NCBI GenBank assembly: GCA_003254925.1
Contig: QANZ01050140.1
Span: 80,335-144,334 of the forward strand
DNA length: 64,000 bases
Direction of reading: 5' to 3'
From: Chamaecrista fasciculata
Taxonomy: Eukaryota > Streptophyta > Magnoliopsida > Fabales > Fabaceae
Part shown: positions 23,463-34,927 of the stretch, in pieces
How the letters are laid out: each line of letters begins with the position of its first letter
Position numbering within the stretch: position 1 is the stretch's first letter
Notes under the pieces: model-generated
The model's database searches: none
Told to the model about the DNA's origin: nothing
What the model saw: the letters and a program-made list of their open reading frames with translations, nothing else
Program-made: the position numbers and the translations under genes

Positions 23463-24007
23463 TTTCTAGAAAGAAGATGATGATGATGAACTTTAGGGTT
23501 CTAGAACCAAATTGCTAAGGACCAAAACATGCGTTTTAGTGTTTAGGGTCTTAGTAGGGCTTTAGGGTTTTTAATATTTGTAAGGATTAAATTGGAATGT
23601 TTGAAAGAGTTTTGAGATATTTTACAATTTTATTTTGAGGATTTAGGACTAAAATGAATGAAGATGATGAAAAATGTAAATCCAGGGATTGATTTGCTAG
23701 TTTACTCAATTTTTATGTTCAAAAATGTAAATCCAGTCATCATGCCACGGTGGAAAAAAAAATATGAATGTCCAGTCATTATGCCACGTCAGACAAAAAA
23801 ATGACACATAAGTAAAAAAATTACCACATGGGCATTGAGTCAAAATTGGGGGCATAATTGAAACGTTAGTTTCACATTGAGGGCACGCTTGAACAAAATG
23901 AAACGTTAGGGGCATAACTGAAAATCACTGCAAACGTTAGAGGCAGAAAAGGGTGTTTTGCCACCAATTTACTATTAGTTACAGCTAAGGCGCTGTCCAA
24001 TGAATAA

Positions 24008-24206
24008 GGGTAAGAACACTTGTTAAGGTGTATTTATTGCATTCTGAAAATGAAAATTCTACTTTAAAAAAAGAAATTTACCTAAAAATTTTAATGAAGC
24101 AATAATTTTAAAAAAGAAAATTTTGAGGTAAATTTCCTTTTTTAAAGTAGAATTTTATTTTTAGAATGCAATAAATACATCTTAACCGGTACCCTAAGTC
24201 GTTAGC
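24008..24206. mobile_element. Foldback MITE-like element
   Basis: Left arm TTAAGGTGTATTTATTGCAT and the right arm's inverse, ATGCAATAAATACATCTTAA, pair along about 60 bp. The 11-mer CCAATGAATAA occurs at both flanks (23997-24007 and 24207-24217). The superfamily is unclear because an 11-bp duplication is atypical. Confidence 0.55.
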
Positions 24207-24217
24207 CCAATGAATAA

Positions 24218-25027
24218 TGAGCATTTGTAGATTTTGAACTATTTAATTATATAAAAAATAAAGGCCAAGTTATTTTTAATTAAGTGATGACATAATAAGA
24301 TAATTTTGTTGTTATTAAATTCCACAAAATCCCATCCCAATCTACAATAGTAATTATTTAGATATCAAATAATCTACCTTATTTGAATTATTCAAAATAA
24401 TTACCTTAATTAAAACAGTTCCTTCATGGAGAATTAACCTTTTTGATCAACTTATGTTTTTCCCTACTAGCATATATACTTGCTACAGCTTATCTGAGGA
24501 ATTTTGTGTCTTTTGAACCAAAGTTCATGGTCGGAAAAACACAATCATAGAAAAAATTGATCCATCCCAGAAACTTGTCCAATTGGTTGGCCTCTCAAAT
24601 TTTAATTTGATGCAACTTGAATATCACGCCTGCCAAGACATGTTAACATGATTTCAAATTGGCTGTAACTAATGATTATTCTCTTGGCACACCAAATGAT
24701 CAAATAAATGGATAAAACCTTGTTCTGTTCATCAACCTTTCAAGATTAGAAAGCATGAGAGGCAGAGGGGATGATGGAAGCGTAGAATTGTGGAATATGA
24801 TGTTCATCAACCTTTCAATAAAGCTCCGTTCCACTCAGAAGATGCCACTTTTTCTTGCAAGATAAACGTAATTAGCAGTTTCAAAGTCCAGCCAGAAGGG
24901 GATGATGGAAGCGTAGAATTGTGGAATTCAAGAATTTCACCCCTCATTCTGGCATTGTAGAATAAAAAGAAAAACCCACTATATATGTATAGCAATTAAT
25001 AGAATCCAGATAATAACATGTTTAATT
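24218..25027. other. Intergenic flank of the LTPG cluster with a 30-bp repeat
   Basis: No gene. The 30-mer beginning GGGGATGATGGAAGCGTAGA occurs at 24767-24796 and again at 24898-24927, and TTCATCAACCTTTCAA also occurs twice, showing local duplication. Confidence 0.65.
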
Positions 25028-25966
25028 TCAAATATGCCCAGCGAAATAGCTCAGGTCTTTAGTCAATAAGAAATTCAGACAAGTCACAATGATCGAGAAG
25101 CCAAGCACAAATGGTGGCAATTTAATGGAATTCCCATGTGATGAGCTTCTTCCGCCACTTCCACTCGCTGATGAGAAAGTATTATAGCTATACCCATTTC
25201 CTGCACCATCAAACCAACCTCCTCAATTATAAAATCTAACATACTTTTCTTCTATGATCTATTCTATATGTATTCATTACAACTCTAGTATTCAATTTAC
25301 CTGTAGGGAAATTTGTTAATCCAGTAGCAGCAGGTGCACTAGGAGTAGGAGGAGAAGAAGCTGTCATCATCATCACAAAAACGTTAAGTAAATGAAAACT
25401 TGACAAGATTGGAGAGGGAGATGAAAAGTTAATCCCTCGGTTCATTTCTTTTTATTCTTCACAAATTCTAAATATCTCAATTTAGATGTGAAAAATGAAG
25501 AGAATATATGGAAGATTAAGCTTATTTTTTCTTCCTTTCCTTTGATCTCTTGTCCTTCTTTTCTCTCTTAATATAATTGTCAAACATACTCTTAAAGATG
25601 GACCAACAAACTTAAACTCTTACCTTTGCAGATGCTAAGAGGAGGTGTCTGGACCCTGCAGGCAGTAGGGAGTGCTAGAGCCTGAGTCTGATTAATGTTA
25701 AGACCAACGGCGGCCGCCGCACCGCCATTGACAACCTCACAAAGGCACTGTGGCTGAGATCTCACTACAAAGGCCAATTGGGAGCAACACACAGAGGAGG
25801 GAACAGAGGCATTTCCTGTAACATAGTCTAGGCAAGGAGACAGACTTATGAGCACATTGACGCAGCCAGAATCAATTTGAGCCATACTCACTCTCACTGT
25901 GACCACAATAATAAGCACAAGGGACAACATAGTTACCACCATATTCTCGGCCCTTCTTGGTGCCAT
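25028..25966 (-). CDS. GPI-anchored non-specific lipid-transfer protein (LTPG), three exons
   Basis: Model: complement(join(25028..25200, 25301..25360, 25624..25966)), 191 aa, both introns phase 1. The ATG at 25966 (MAPRRAENMVV) opens a signal peptide with a hydrophobic core ending near VSMAQ. The mature domain has the eight-cysteine pattern: SGC, SPC, SSVCC, QCLCE, PTAC and SIC. A Ser/Pro/Ala-rich linker (ASSPPTPSAPAATG) follows, then a hydrophobic tail (LPPFVLGFSIIVTCL) fitting a GPI-attachment signal, although charged residues after it are unusual. LTPGs sit on the outer plasma membrane or cell wall and help export cuticular lipids. First of three same-strand paralogs that share exon phases. 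Confidence 0.92.
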
Positions 25967-26648
25967 TTCATCCAATGGGTTTCTTTGGGACAAGACAAAA
26001 GGGTCTCATTTCATGTTTATAAAGGGAAAGAAAGAATTGTGGAGTAAAGTAAGTGCAGCTGGATGCCTTATGGAGCTCACCCACTTTACTACTTTATCCC
26101 AGATTCTTTGTTAACTGATGCAACTTTGGTAAATTAATTTAATAAAGTTTTCTTATGTGTCCATCTATGGTGTGTCCTTTTTTTTTTTAATGTCTGTCGA
26201 GAAAGAGGCTGAATAACTTTCCATGCATCGTCTTTTTATGATGGCTTTACTTTTTGAGCCTGCATTTCTTAGCAAATTGATTGTGTGGATGCATTTCTTT
26301 TAGAGTAAGCAAAACTAGGAATGGGATTAAGGCATGTTCATTTTAACTGTACAATGTGCTTTTTTTTTTTTGGCCCCGACTTGTACAGTTACCTTTTCTT
26401 TTTGTTCTTGGTTGAAAAACAAATAAGGTCCAAGAATAGAAGAACATTACACGAGAAAATTATATAATTGGCTTTCTGGATAAGCAAACGAAAGGTTCGA
26501 CATTACCGTACGTATACAAGTTAAAGACATTTTTACGCTATAAATTATATATATACATAGCGTCTCAGTGGGATGCTAAAAAGACTCGAGAACAAGACGG
26601 CAACGTACATGATGAGATCACATTCGAAATAGTCTCAAAAAGTGGTAT
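25967..26648. other. Spacer between LTPG genes 1 and 2
   Basis: About 680 bp: the promoter side of the gene ending at 25966 and the 3' flank of the next gene. No additional gene. Confidence 0.6.
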
Positions 26649-27423
26649 TCACATTTTGATTAACAAGGCTGAAACAAGAAAAATAACAACGCTACTAATT
26701 TTAACGTGTGCTTTCTTGATGCTTCCATCAGAGGCTTTTTGGTTTGTTGAGGGAAATGTTTTGGACCCAGCTCCTGCATCTATTGAGCCAAAACAAATAA
26801 AACATCATTGGATTCAAGGGAAAGAAACAAGGGATAATTACACTAGAGAAAAAAAAAATAGAAAGTCAGAGGTTATCATCATGATGGAAACGGTTAATAA
26901 TTTCTTCAGAAGTTTGGTCGTATACCTGAAGGTTGAGGAATGCTTGTCTGAGAGGTTGTAGCTGGAGAACGTGGTGAAGAACCTGGAGGAGCATTAGTTA
27001 CTGCAGTGGAAGGTCCATTACCACCTGGGATCAATTCAGTTCAATAAATAGCCAATTCAATATATGTAATTTATTACTGATCTCAAATACAATACACGAG
27101 GCATGAGGACAAAGCTGAAAATAGCCTATATATGTTCTGTAATCTGTACTCTTACACTGGCTATATGTTGGGGCTTTGACATAACAAGCATCTGGGAGTG
27201 ACATAACTAGAGTCTGGTTAATGTTGATGCCCAAGATTGCGCCACCTCCACTAAGTGTTGCTGGGCAAAGACACTGAGGTTGTGACTGAACCACACTGAG
27301 AAGCTGAGTGCAGCAAGAAGAGGATGGAGTTGTGGAGTTTCCTGTGACATAGGTTAGACATGGAGAAAGACCAAAAAGTGTTGCTGCGCAATTTGATTGA
27401 GCTTCAGTCCTATGATAAAACAT
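26649..27423 (-). CDS. LTPG-type lipid-transfer protein, start frame apparently broken
   Basis: Model: complement(join(26649..26773, 26926..27024, 27156..27423)), 163 aa from an internal Met (MFYHRTEAQSNC). All eight cysteines are present; the last is rebuilt across the phase-1 exon 1/2 junction (CAG T|GT). Exon 3 ends VKISSVVIFLVSALLIKM, a GPI-type tail. In-frame sequence before the internal Met reads EAKRNKLGLILVLVT, a clear signal-peptide core, but it has no in-frame ATG. The expected ATG at 27470 lies two bases out of frame, and an in-frame stop occurs further upstream. From the internal Met the signal peptide would be cut to a few residues, so secretion is doubtful. It is either a recent pseudogene or a one-base assembly error. 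Otherwise it parallels its two neighbours. Confidence 0.75.
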
Positions 27424-28889
27424 AGTTACTAGGACTAGGATTAAGCCTAACTTATTCCTTTTGGCCTCATTTTGCTCTATGCAAAATGTCCCCTAAATTA
27501 AAGCTGTCTAGGTATAGGATCTCCTGGTTAGTTGTTTGTGTCAAAAACTAATTAGTAGTAACTAGTAAGTATTAGAGGACATGGAATTTATACTAGATTC
27601 TTGCTTATAAGAGACATACAGATAGGTTCCAACAGATGACCAACTTTTTACTGGGTATGAGTTGTTTGGTAAATCAAGGTTTGGACCTTGAATTCATTAC
27701 TTGTGCGTCAATAAGTCAATTTAGCATACCTGTATAGGGTTTAGGGTAATCATTTCATACTATTGCAGTAGCCTTCAGGTTTTCCAGTACTAATTCTGGT
27801 TGAGAAGTTGTTAAGCAAAAGACATGGGTCTTAAGTCTTAACTACCAAGATTGGCTAGATTATAGGGCATGCAACCAAAGGCAAGGGTCTTAACTACCAA
27901 GATTGGAAAATGTCAATTTACTCTGATCATGGAGTGTTCCGTGAATTTTTGAGTCATTTGTATGTATCAGTTTCCAAGAAATATAGTTTCACAAACAGGT
28001 GAGATGTTAATTTTGTTCATATCTGGGTTTGTCTGAGAATCCAATGTTATTCCGGGTTGAATTGAAGTCTCTGCTTTTGAGTTCCTTTCATTTAATTAGT
28101 ATGCGCAATGGTATATAAAGGGGTTATTTTTTATATTGCTCAGGGAAGCCTACACCACGTTCTAGAATGGTCTTTTAAGCAATTAGCATGCACTTTTTTT
28201 TTAAAATGCATCATCATTTGTAATTTGTCCTGGCTTCTGTTACTATAGAAGGATTGGGTTCTGAAAACAGAGTACCCAATCTGATTATTTGATTACTTTA
28301 TCCTGACTGTAGAAAGGTCATTGTAGACATGAACCATGAGTTACTATATGATCTTGTTCTGCACCTAGTTCGTGTAAATTTTTATTTTTTTGATCAAATC
28401 TCAGAACCCTTTTACGCAAGTTCCATTCCAACGTTGCCAACTATAGAACTATGACTTGCCCTTGTTCACACATACAATTTTCAAATCTATTATTTAACTG
28501 AAATTTGGAGCAACACCATAGAAGTTGATATCAATTTATCTCGTCATCATGGACTCATGGATGTTGGCAAACAGGTTTTAGTCTCATTGATATAAGATTA
28601 TAGCACTTCTATTCTATCATTCCCACAGGTTCATTAAGTTGGGGGAAACTGCAATCTCGGAACTATCATAAGAAATCATGTATTAAGCATTTTCTTTGTG
28701 ACTGTTAAATGTTAAATATATTAAATAAAGCTCGGCAAAATGGGAAAAATTATATATAAATAAAAAAATAATACATATACGAGGCTGGCTCAGTGAGTCC
28801 AACATATCTGAATATTACAAACACACCATCAAACAAATTATTACAACTCAAAATTACAGCATTGAAATGAAATGAGGGTAGAGTGAAAT
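27424..28889. other. Spacer between LTPG genes 2 and 3
   Basis: About 1.5 kb without coding signal; only short chance frames. Confidence 0.6.
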
Positions 28890-29497
28890 TCAGAAATGAG
28901 TGATAAGTGAGAGGAAGGGGAGGATGAAAAGGAGGGAAAACATTGAGCCGGAGGAGACTTTGATAGTAGTTCCGGCGGATGAGGCACCGTCGATTGAAGG
29001 TACTGTTTTAGAGCCTGAAGCTGCATTAGGAACGTCGGAGGCTGACGGCGATTCAGCCGGAGAACCCACCGGAGCAGTTGAAGGAGTTGTTGGTGTATTC
29101 CCACCTGAATAAACCAATATTGTTCATATTGAAAGCAAAATATAATAAGGCAAAAGTATTTTGTTGTTCCTTATTTACCTGTTTGACATTGGCTGACGGG
29201 TGGAGTTTGGACTTTACAAGCACCAGGGAGATTGAGAGCAAGAGTTTTATTAATGGTGATTCCAAAAGAGGAGCCTCCACTATTGAGCACAGAGCAGAGA
29301 CACTGTGGTGAAGACTTAACCACGCTTGAAAGCTGTGAACAGCATGAAGAGGATGGGGTTGTTGAACTTCCCGTTATGTAGTTCAAGCACGATGTCATGC
29401 TTGTGAGTGCACTCGTGCAACTTGATTGACCCGAGCTTCCACTCCACATTGTAGCCACCACCACCACCACACACGCCAACACATTTCTCAATGCCAT
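28890..29497 (-). CDS. GPI-anchored lipid-transfer protein (LTPG), two exons
   Basis: Model: complement(join(28890..29104, 29179..29497)), 177 aa, phase-1 intron. Signal peptide MALRNVLACVVVVVATMWSG, then the eight-Cys domain: SSC, TSC, SSSCC, QCLCS, GAC, SQC. The second exon encodes a Pro/Ser/Ala-rich linker and ends SLLFILPFLSLITHF, a GPI-type signal. It lacks the extra intron seen in the other two copies, so the linker and anchor are on one exon. The paralogous trio sits on one strand within 4.5 kb, indicating tandem duplication. Intact in all respects. The role in cuticle or cell-wall lipid transport is inferred from the family. Confidence 0.93.
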
Positions 29498-30259
29498 CGC
29501 TGATGATGATGATGATGATATCTGAGTGAGGATGGAAAGAAATTAATGGGAGGGTTATATTTATATAGGCAATCTCCAAGATTGGGCAAGTAATTATAGG
29601 TTGCCTACTCCTTCTAATTAATGGCCCACTATTTCCACGTAACGCCCTTCCCCTGCACAAATGGGATGCGCTTCTCACAAAAACTCCATTGGACTATTTA
29701 ATTTTGTGTATATGGGCAAGGAATGCATTATTTAATAAGAAATATAATAAAACCGTTGTAACAACATTTCGGGATTTGTTTGACTATTCCGCATTACTCA
29801 TTTGGGAACCCAATAAAAATATTTGCTGCTTAAAATAATAGAGTACCTTGGTTTATTTACTAACTCAATTTTTTAGCTGGGGGGATTAACAAGATTTTAA
29901 AAAAATCTTTTGCAATAATAATTAGTTAAGGTAGTTGAACTTCAGCTCAATTGTCAAGTTGGATGCATTATCGTCACTCACTACCCTCCTGGATATGTTT
30001 GTTTTTTTGGCACTAGTATTTATTTATTAAGGAATATGTTGAGGAGACTAATTAGTTAAGGTTACAATTTGTTGTTTTAGCCTTTAAGATTATTTTCTTT
30101 TAGGTCCAACTTTAACAAATCAAATTGGAGGTGTGACAGGGTTAAGAAACGGATCAGCCCATTTGTTTTGGCCCAATTCAAAAGAAGTTATTTGCTTGTT
30201 TTGTAGATTATCTAGTTGGATCTCTTTGAGCTTCGAAGTAGAAAGTTTATGTGAATTGG
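29498..30259. other. Upstream flank of the LTPG cluster
   Basis: No gene. The first few hundred bases carry the promoter of the gene at 28890-29497, including a TATATAAATATAACC-like run on the minus strand near 29550-29565. Confidence 0.5.
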
Positions 30260-30418
30260 ACCCGGAGTTCATTAAGGCTAGGGCAGGCCTCTAGATTTTA
30301 TAAGCGCTTATAGAGGTACTTACAGATCATTGACCAACAAACCCTCATATCGACAGCAAGAATTGAACTCACGACCTTGTGAATTATGAGTCAACTCCTT
30401 ACTAACTAGGCCAACCTT
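30260..30418 (-). mobile_element. tRNA-derived SINE-like fragment
   Basis: On the minus strand TGGCCTAGTTAGTAAGG (30397-30413) resembles a pol III A box and GGTCGTGAGTTCAATTC (30360-30376) a B box, with typical spacing. No tRNA cloverleaf is evident and no target-site duplication was found, so the borders are approximate. Confidence 0.45.
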
Positions 30419-30735
30419 TATTGGCATGTGAGTTTCGATTTTGTTCACATACTTCTAGAGGTTACTTCTCAAATAAAATCTTTACGAAGTTCTTAAAATG
30501 CAAAATAAAAATTTTTTAAACACCCTCATTTAATATTTTTATTTTTGTTTAAAAAAAAGGAAATATAAGCAGAAATGCATGGAGTAAAGTTTATTAAAAA
30601 AAGTTGCAGAAAATAAATGCTAAAAAAACTTTGGGGTATTTTCACTTAATATGTAGCATTTTATAGGTGTATAAAAAACTTTTTTTTTTGGGTATAATCA
30701 AGAAACTTAAAAAAAGCCAAAGCACAAAAGAAAAC

Positions 30736-31140
30736 TTAAAAGTCACGGGGCAACAAAGGCTTAAAGTTGTCTTCAAACAAAAGTCTCTTAATACAACTAG
30801 AAGGCTCAACCCAACCAACTAAAAAATGCTCCATCTTCATGCCAAGTCGAGCCAAAGCATCAGCCACGCGATTCCCTTCTCTAAGCGTGTGAAGAACTCT
30901 AATATTCCAATCTTTTCGCACCAAGTCAAGAATGAAGTGCGTCAAACCACCACAAACTTTCTTCCCCTCAATCGCACCACAAACCAGCTCCATCGCTCCC
31001 AACGAATCGAATTCAAGGATAACATCCCTAAATCCTAATTCGCACGCAAGCCTCAACCCATCGTACAAACTCCACAATTCTGCTTCAAAACAGAACAAAA
31101 ATCTAACCTTCTAACAAAACCTAACCCACCACAAGTGGCA
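30736..31140 (-). pseudogene. Non-LTR retrotransposon RNase H-like (RVT_3) remnant
   Basis: The open frame 30736-31098 reads FEAELWSLYDGLRLACELGF, then VILEFDSLGAMELV and LREGNRVADALARLGM, the pattern of the plant RVT_3 RNase H domain with conserved acidic positions in AELW, EFDS and NRVADALA. The expected preceding part (a GGLGFV-like stretch near 31130) is visible in another frame, so the copy is 5'-truncated and frameshifted. No reverse transcriptase precedes it. It is an old fragment and not a functional gene. Confidence 0.75.
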
Positions 31141-31837
31141 AATAAAAAAAACACAATTATTTAAGAATGATTAAATTTACTAATATATAAAATCTGAATT
31201 TATCTATATAATTAGTGTAGTTTAAACACAATAATTTACAAAGTTTTTATTGAAATTAAAATATTTTAAAAAAAACTTGCCAAATTGGAATACCCTTATT
31301 TTTTGCGCTTAGCGACGTCGTTTCTGTCGTTTGGTTATTCGATATCTGAGAAGTGAAAGTCTGTCGAGTTTTGTTCCCTTTTCTCAGACGTGTCACAGGC
31401 TCACAGCCAAACGCTCGTTCTAACTTCAGTCATAGTCGGCGTCGCCACTCGCCGCGGCCCCGGTTTTTCCAAGTTCGAATATCGGGGTCTGTCTCCTTTT
31501 CCTTTGTTGATTCCTCTCGTGAAGGCCACCTCAGTGTAATTACTAATTACTCTGTTGCTCCCTTTAACGCCTAAACTTTCGCTTTTGTTACATAATTGCT
31601 ATGCATAACATAAACTGAAGGGAACCAACTAAACACAGAAAAAATTTGTTTTGGGATGCTGGGATAGGTTATTATAACCTTCATATTGGAATATAGGGGT
31701 CTGCTTTTTGTTTCCCAACAGAGTGGTCGTTCTTACAACTCGTTGTTTCTCAATTTTGCTTCCTATTCAAATCGCTTTGAAGCTCAGATTTTTCGCTGCA
31801 CTCTGTTGCTCGTGTGATCTTAGAGGGCCATCCTGAA
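31141..31837. other. Intergenic and 5' leader of the PPR gene
   Basis: AT-rich to about 31300, then a GC-richer stretch leading to the PPR start codon, probably its promoter and leader. No separate gene. Confidence 0.5.
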
Positions 31838-34800
31838 ATGGGTTGGAGAGCGGCGGAGAAACTCATTAGGCATTGGAACATTCTTAGAGGGGACACTGTA
31901 AGCAACTTATATCATTTTTAGCTCTTATTGTATTCTTATATTTTATATTGACTAGTATTCTTGCCCTTTGTCACAGGTGATGTTTATAAGGGGCAAATAT
32001 TGGAGCGAAACGGGGATTAGTAAGCACGTTGTTCGCTCTCGGAATCCTATAATCACCGAAGGCAAAAATCTGGTAAGAATTAATATTCTCAGCTTTGCCT
32101 TTTTATATTAGAGTTCTTTTTCAGTGAATGCACAGAGTTCGGTTTGTTATCATGAAATGAAATTTTAAGATTGAGATTGGTGAACTTAATTTTATCAAAT
32201 TTACCACTGTTCTTTAATGCCCCACAAGAATACAAGTTCTATATTGAGTGTTGATGAGCAATTAACTCGAGATCATTTACCTGCTTATGCGAATTGGTAG
32301 CTTTCAAGAATTCTGGTGTAAAATTCAATATCTATTAGTTGTTACTTTCATGGTGGAGTTTTCCCTAGTGCTGTTAATTTAGATATAAATATCTGATGTA
32401 ATGCATCATATCTCTGACCTAACAAGAGATATAACTATTTGCTGATTAAGTTGTTTATCTTACAACTGTTTACCATGATTTCTGGTATCTATCTTTGAAA
32501 GTTGAACTTTAGTAAGTATAATTAGTACTCTGTATAGTTTAAGGGAAATGGGAGTTACGTAAATTTTCTAGAGGGATCATCAAGTGGATTGACCGTTATT
32601 TGCCTTAAGGTGTTGAGCTGTGAAACTGTGAATCTTGCAAAGTGCAATAACAGCATCGTCTGTGTTTCCACTAACATAAGTCTTGCCCATTTGTTAAGTT
32701 TACTAGCCCTTCTTCACCCTACACAGGTTCACAAACATTTATACTTGATTTACAGAATGCTTTCAGCCACCAAGGAGTTCGTTTCTCTAGTATGGCTGAA
32801 ACTATCCTGGTCCAGGCTCGGGACCCAGCTAAACTAAATATTGAAATACAGAATGCTATTGATGGGAATCAATTAGATGATACATGGAAGTTATTTCAGC
32901 AGCACGTGCAACTAGAGGGTTTCCCCAGGAAATCTATTGTCAACAAGCTTCTAACAGCTTTTGTGGAAAGCCTTGATGTGAAATGGCTTGAGAAAGCTTA
33001 TGGATTGGTAGAACAAGCTATTGAGGAAGGTAAACAGAACTTATTAGAGAAAGAAGTACTTATGTATCTCTGCTTTGGTCTTGCCAAAGCTGGGCTGCCA
33101 GTTCCTGCATCAACTGTTTTGAGAAAGATGATAGATATGGAGCAATTTCCCCCGGTTACTGCCTGGTCGGCAGTTTTAGCTCACATGTCACAAACTGCAG
33201 ATGGAGCTTTCCTTGCTGCTGAGTTGATCCTTGAGATAAGTTATTTGTTCCAAAATAATAGAGTGGATCCACGTAAAAAGAGCAATTCACCTTTGATAGC
33301 TATGAAGCCTGATACTACGGCTTTTAACATTGCTTTGGCAGCGTGTATCTTATTTGAGATTTCTAGGAAAGCAGAAGAGCTTCTTGATAAGATGCCTCAG
33401 ATTGGTGTAAAGGCTGATGCAAATTTACTGATAATAATGGCCCATGTATATGAAAGAAATGGACGCAGAGAAGAGCTTAAGAAGCTTCAAAGGCACATAG
33501 AGGAAGCACCCAATCTTACTGATTTTCAATTACGCCAATTCTATAACTGTTTGCTCTCATGCCATTTGAAATTTGGGGATCTAGATTCTACATCAAACAT
33601 GGTTCTGGAAATGCTTAGAAAAGCAAAGACGGCAAAAAATTCTTTGGCGTCAGCTAAATTTATGATTGACACAAGTGAAGTTGTCCATAAATATTCTCCT
33701 GGACTGGCTTCCATGCAGAGTGTGAGTGTCAATCAAGATTCTGATAGTTTGAAATTCAGCAATCCTATAAGAAACAGTGTCCTATCCTATGAGGAGTTCT
33801 CTAGGGATCGTAACTTCTTAAAATTTAGTGCAGAGTCAAAGGCTATTCTCGGTTCCTTGTTAGCCAAGCTGCAGATGGAAGTCAACTTGATTACAACTGA
33901 GCATGGTATACTCCAACCAACTGAATCAATTTATGTGAAACTGGTTAAAGCTTTCCTAGAAGTTGGAAAGACCAAGGATTTGGCAGAGTTTCTAATCAAA
34001 GTGGAAAGAGAGGATTCCCCGCTTTCCAATGACAGTTCAGTCTTGGTTCATGTCATTAATTCATGTATTTTACTTGGATGGTTGGATCAAGCACATGACC
34101 TTCTTGATGAGATGCGTTTAGCTGGAATTAAAACTGGTTCATCTGTATATGCCTCCCTCCTGAAAGCATATTGTCTAGCAAATAGATCCGCCTACGCCAC
34201 TTCACTTTTAAGAGATGCAAGAAAGGCCGGCATCCAACTGGACTCAAGTTCTTATAAGGCGATGATCCAGACCAGGGTGCTTCAGGAAGATACAGAGGGT
34301 GCACTGTCTTTATTCAAAGAGATGAAAGGGGCTAGAATTCCAAACGTTGGTCAACAAGATTCCATCATGCTGGCTAAAAGTTGTGCTGAGAAAGATGAAT
34401 CTGGGTTGATGAAGAAGCTGTTGCAGGAAATCAAGGAAGGACAGCAAGTGGATTATGGAGTTCATGACTGGAATAATGTAATCCATTTTTTCTGTAAGAA
34501 GCGACTGATGAAAGATGCTGAAAAGGCTTTAAAGAAGATGAGGAGTCTAGGCCATACCCCTAATGCACAAACTTTCCATTCTATGGTTACTGGTTATGCT
34601 GCTGTTGGAGGGAACTATCAGGAGGTAACAGTGCTTTGGGGTGAGATGAAAGCTCTTGCTTCTTCAGTTCCAGTGAAGTTTGATCAGGAACTTTTGGATT
34701 CGGTGCTGTATACATTTGTGAGGGGTGGATTTTTCAATCGAGCTAATGAAGTTGTGGCAATGATGGAAAAAGGTAAAATGTTTATTGACAAGTACAAGTA

Positions 34801-34927
34801 CCGAATGCTCTTCCTGAAGTACCATAAAACACTTTACAAAGGCAAGGCCCCAAAATTTCAGACAGAAGCCCAACTAAACAAAAGGGAAGCTACCCTGACA
34901 TTCAAAAATTGGGTGGGGTTGAGTTGA
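31838..34927 (+). CDS. Pentatricopeptide repeat protein (At4g17616-like), three exons
   Basis: Model: join(31838..31897, 31977..32072, 32756..34927), 775 aa, both junctions phase 0 with GT-AG. Exon 1 encodes MGWRAAEKLIRHWNILRGDT and exon 2 a basic, Ser/Arg-containing stretch, together fitting an organelle-targeting N-terminus. The long exon opens with AFSHQGVRFSSMAETILVQA. Degenerate PPR units are spread over the body, clearest where DTTAFNIALAACILFEISRK, GSSVYASLLKAYCLANRSAY, DSSSYKAMIQ and NAQTFHSMVTGYAAVGGNYQ occur. There is no DYW or E domain, so it is a P-class protein of the type annotated in Arabidopsis as At4g17616. PPR proteins bind organellar RNA; the target is unknown. The long exon alone would give 711 aa from an internal Met, but the upstream exons join in frame. 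Confidence 0.88.

Larger units (their letters stand above)
22170..23962. mobile_element. Non-autonomous MULE with about 410-bp TIRs and 9-bp TSD
   Basis: The left end starts GGCAAAATATCCTTTTGTGC and the right end finishes GGGTGTTTTGCC. The 9-bp duplication ACCAATTTA flanks it exactly (22161-22169 and 23963-23971), which is diagnostic for Mutator-like elements. The inverted repeats extend about 410 bp, to roughly 22580 and 23550. Between them lie three imperfect direct repeats of about 185 bp, many CCCTAAA-like words, and a GC-richer core (about 23100-23450). No transposase frame is present, so it must be mobilised in trans if at all. Confidence 0.85.
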
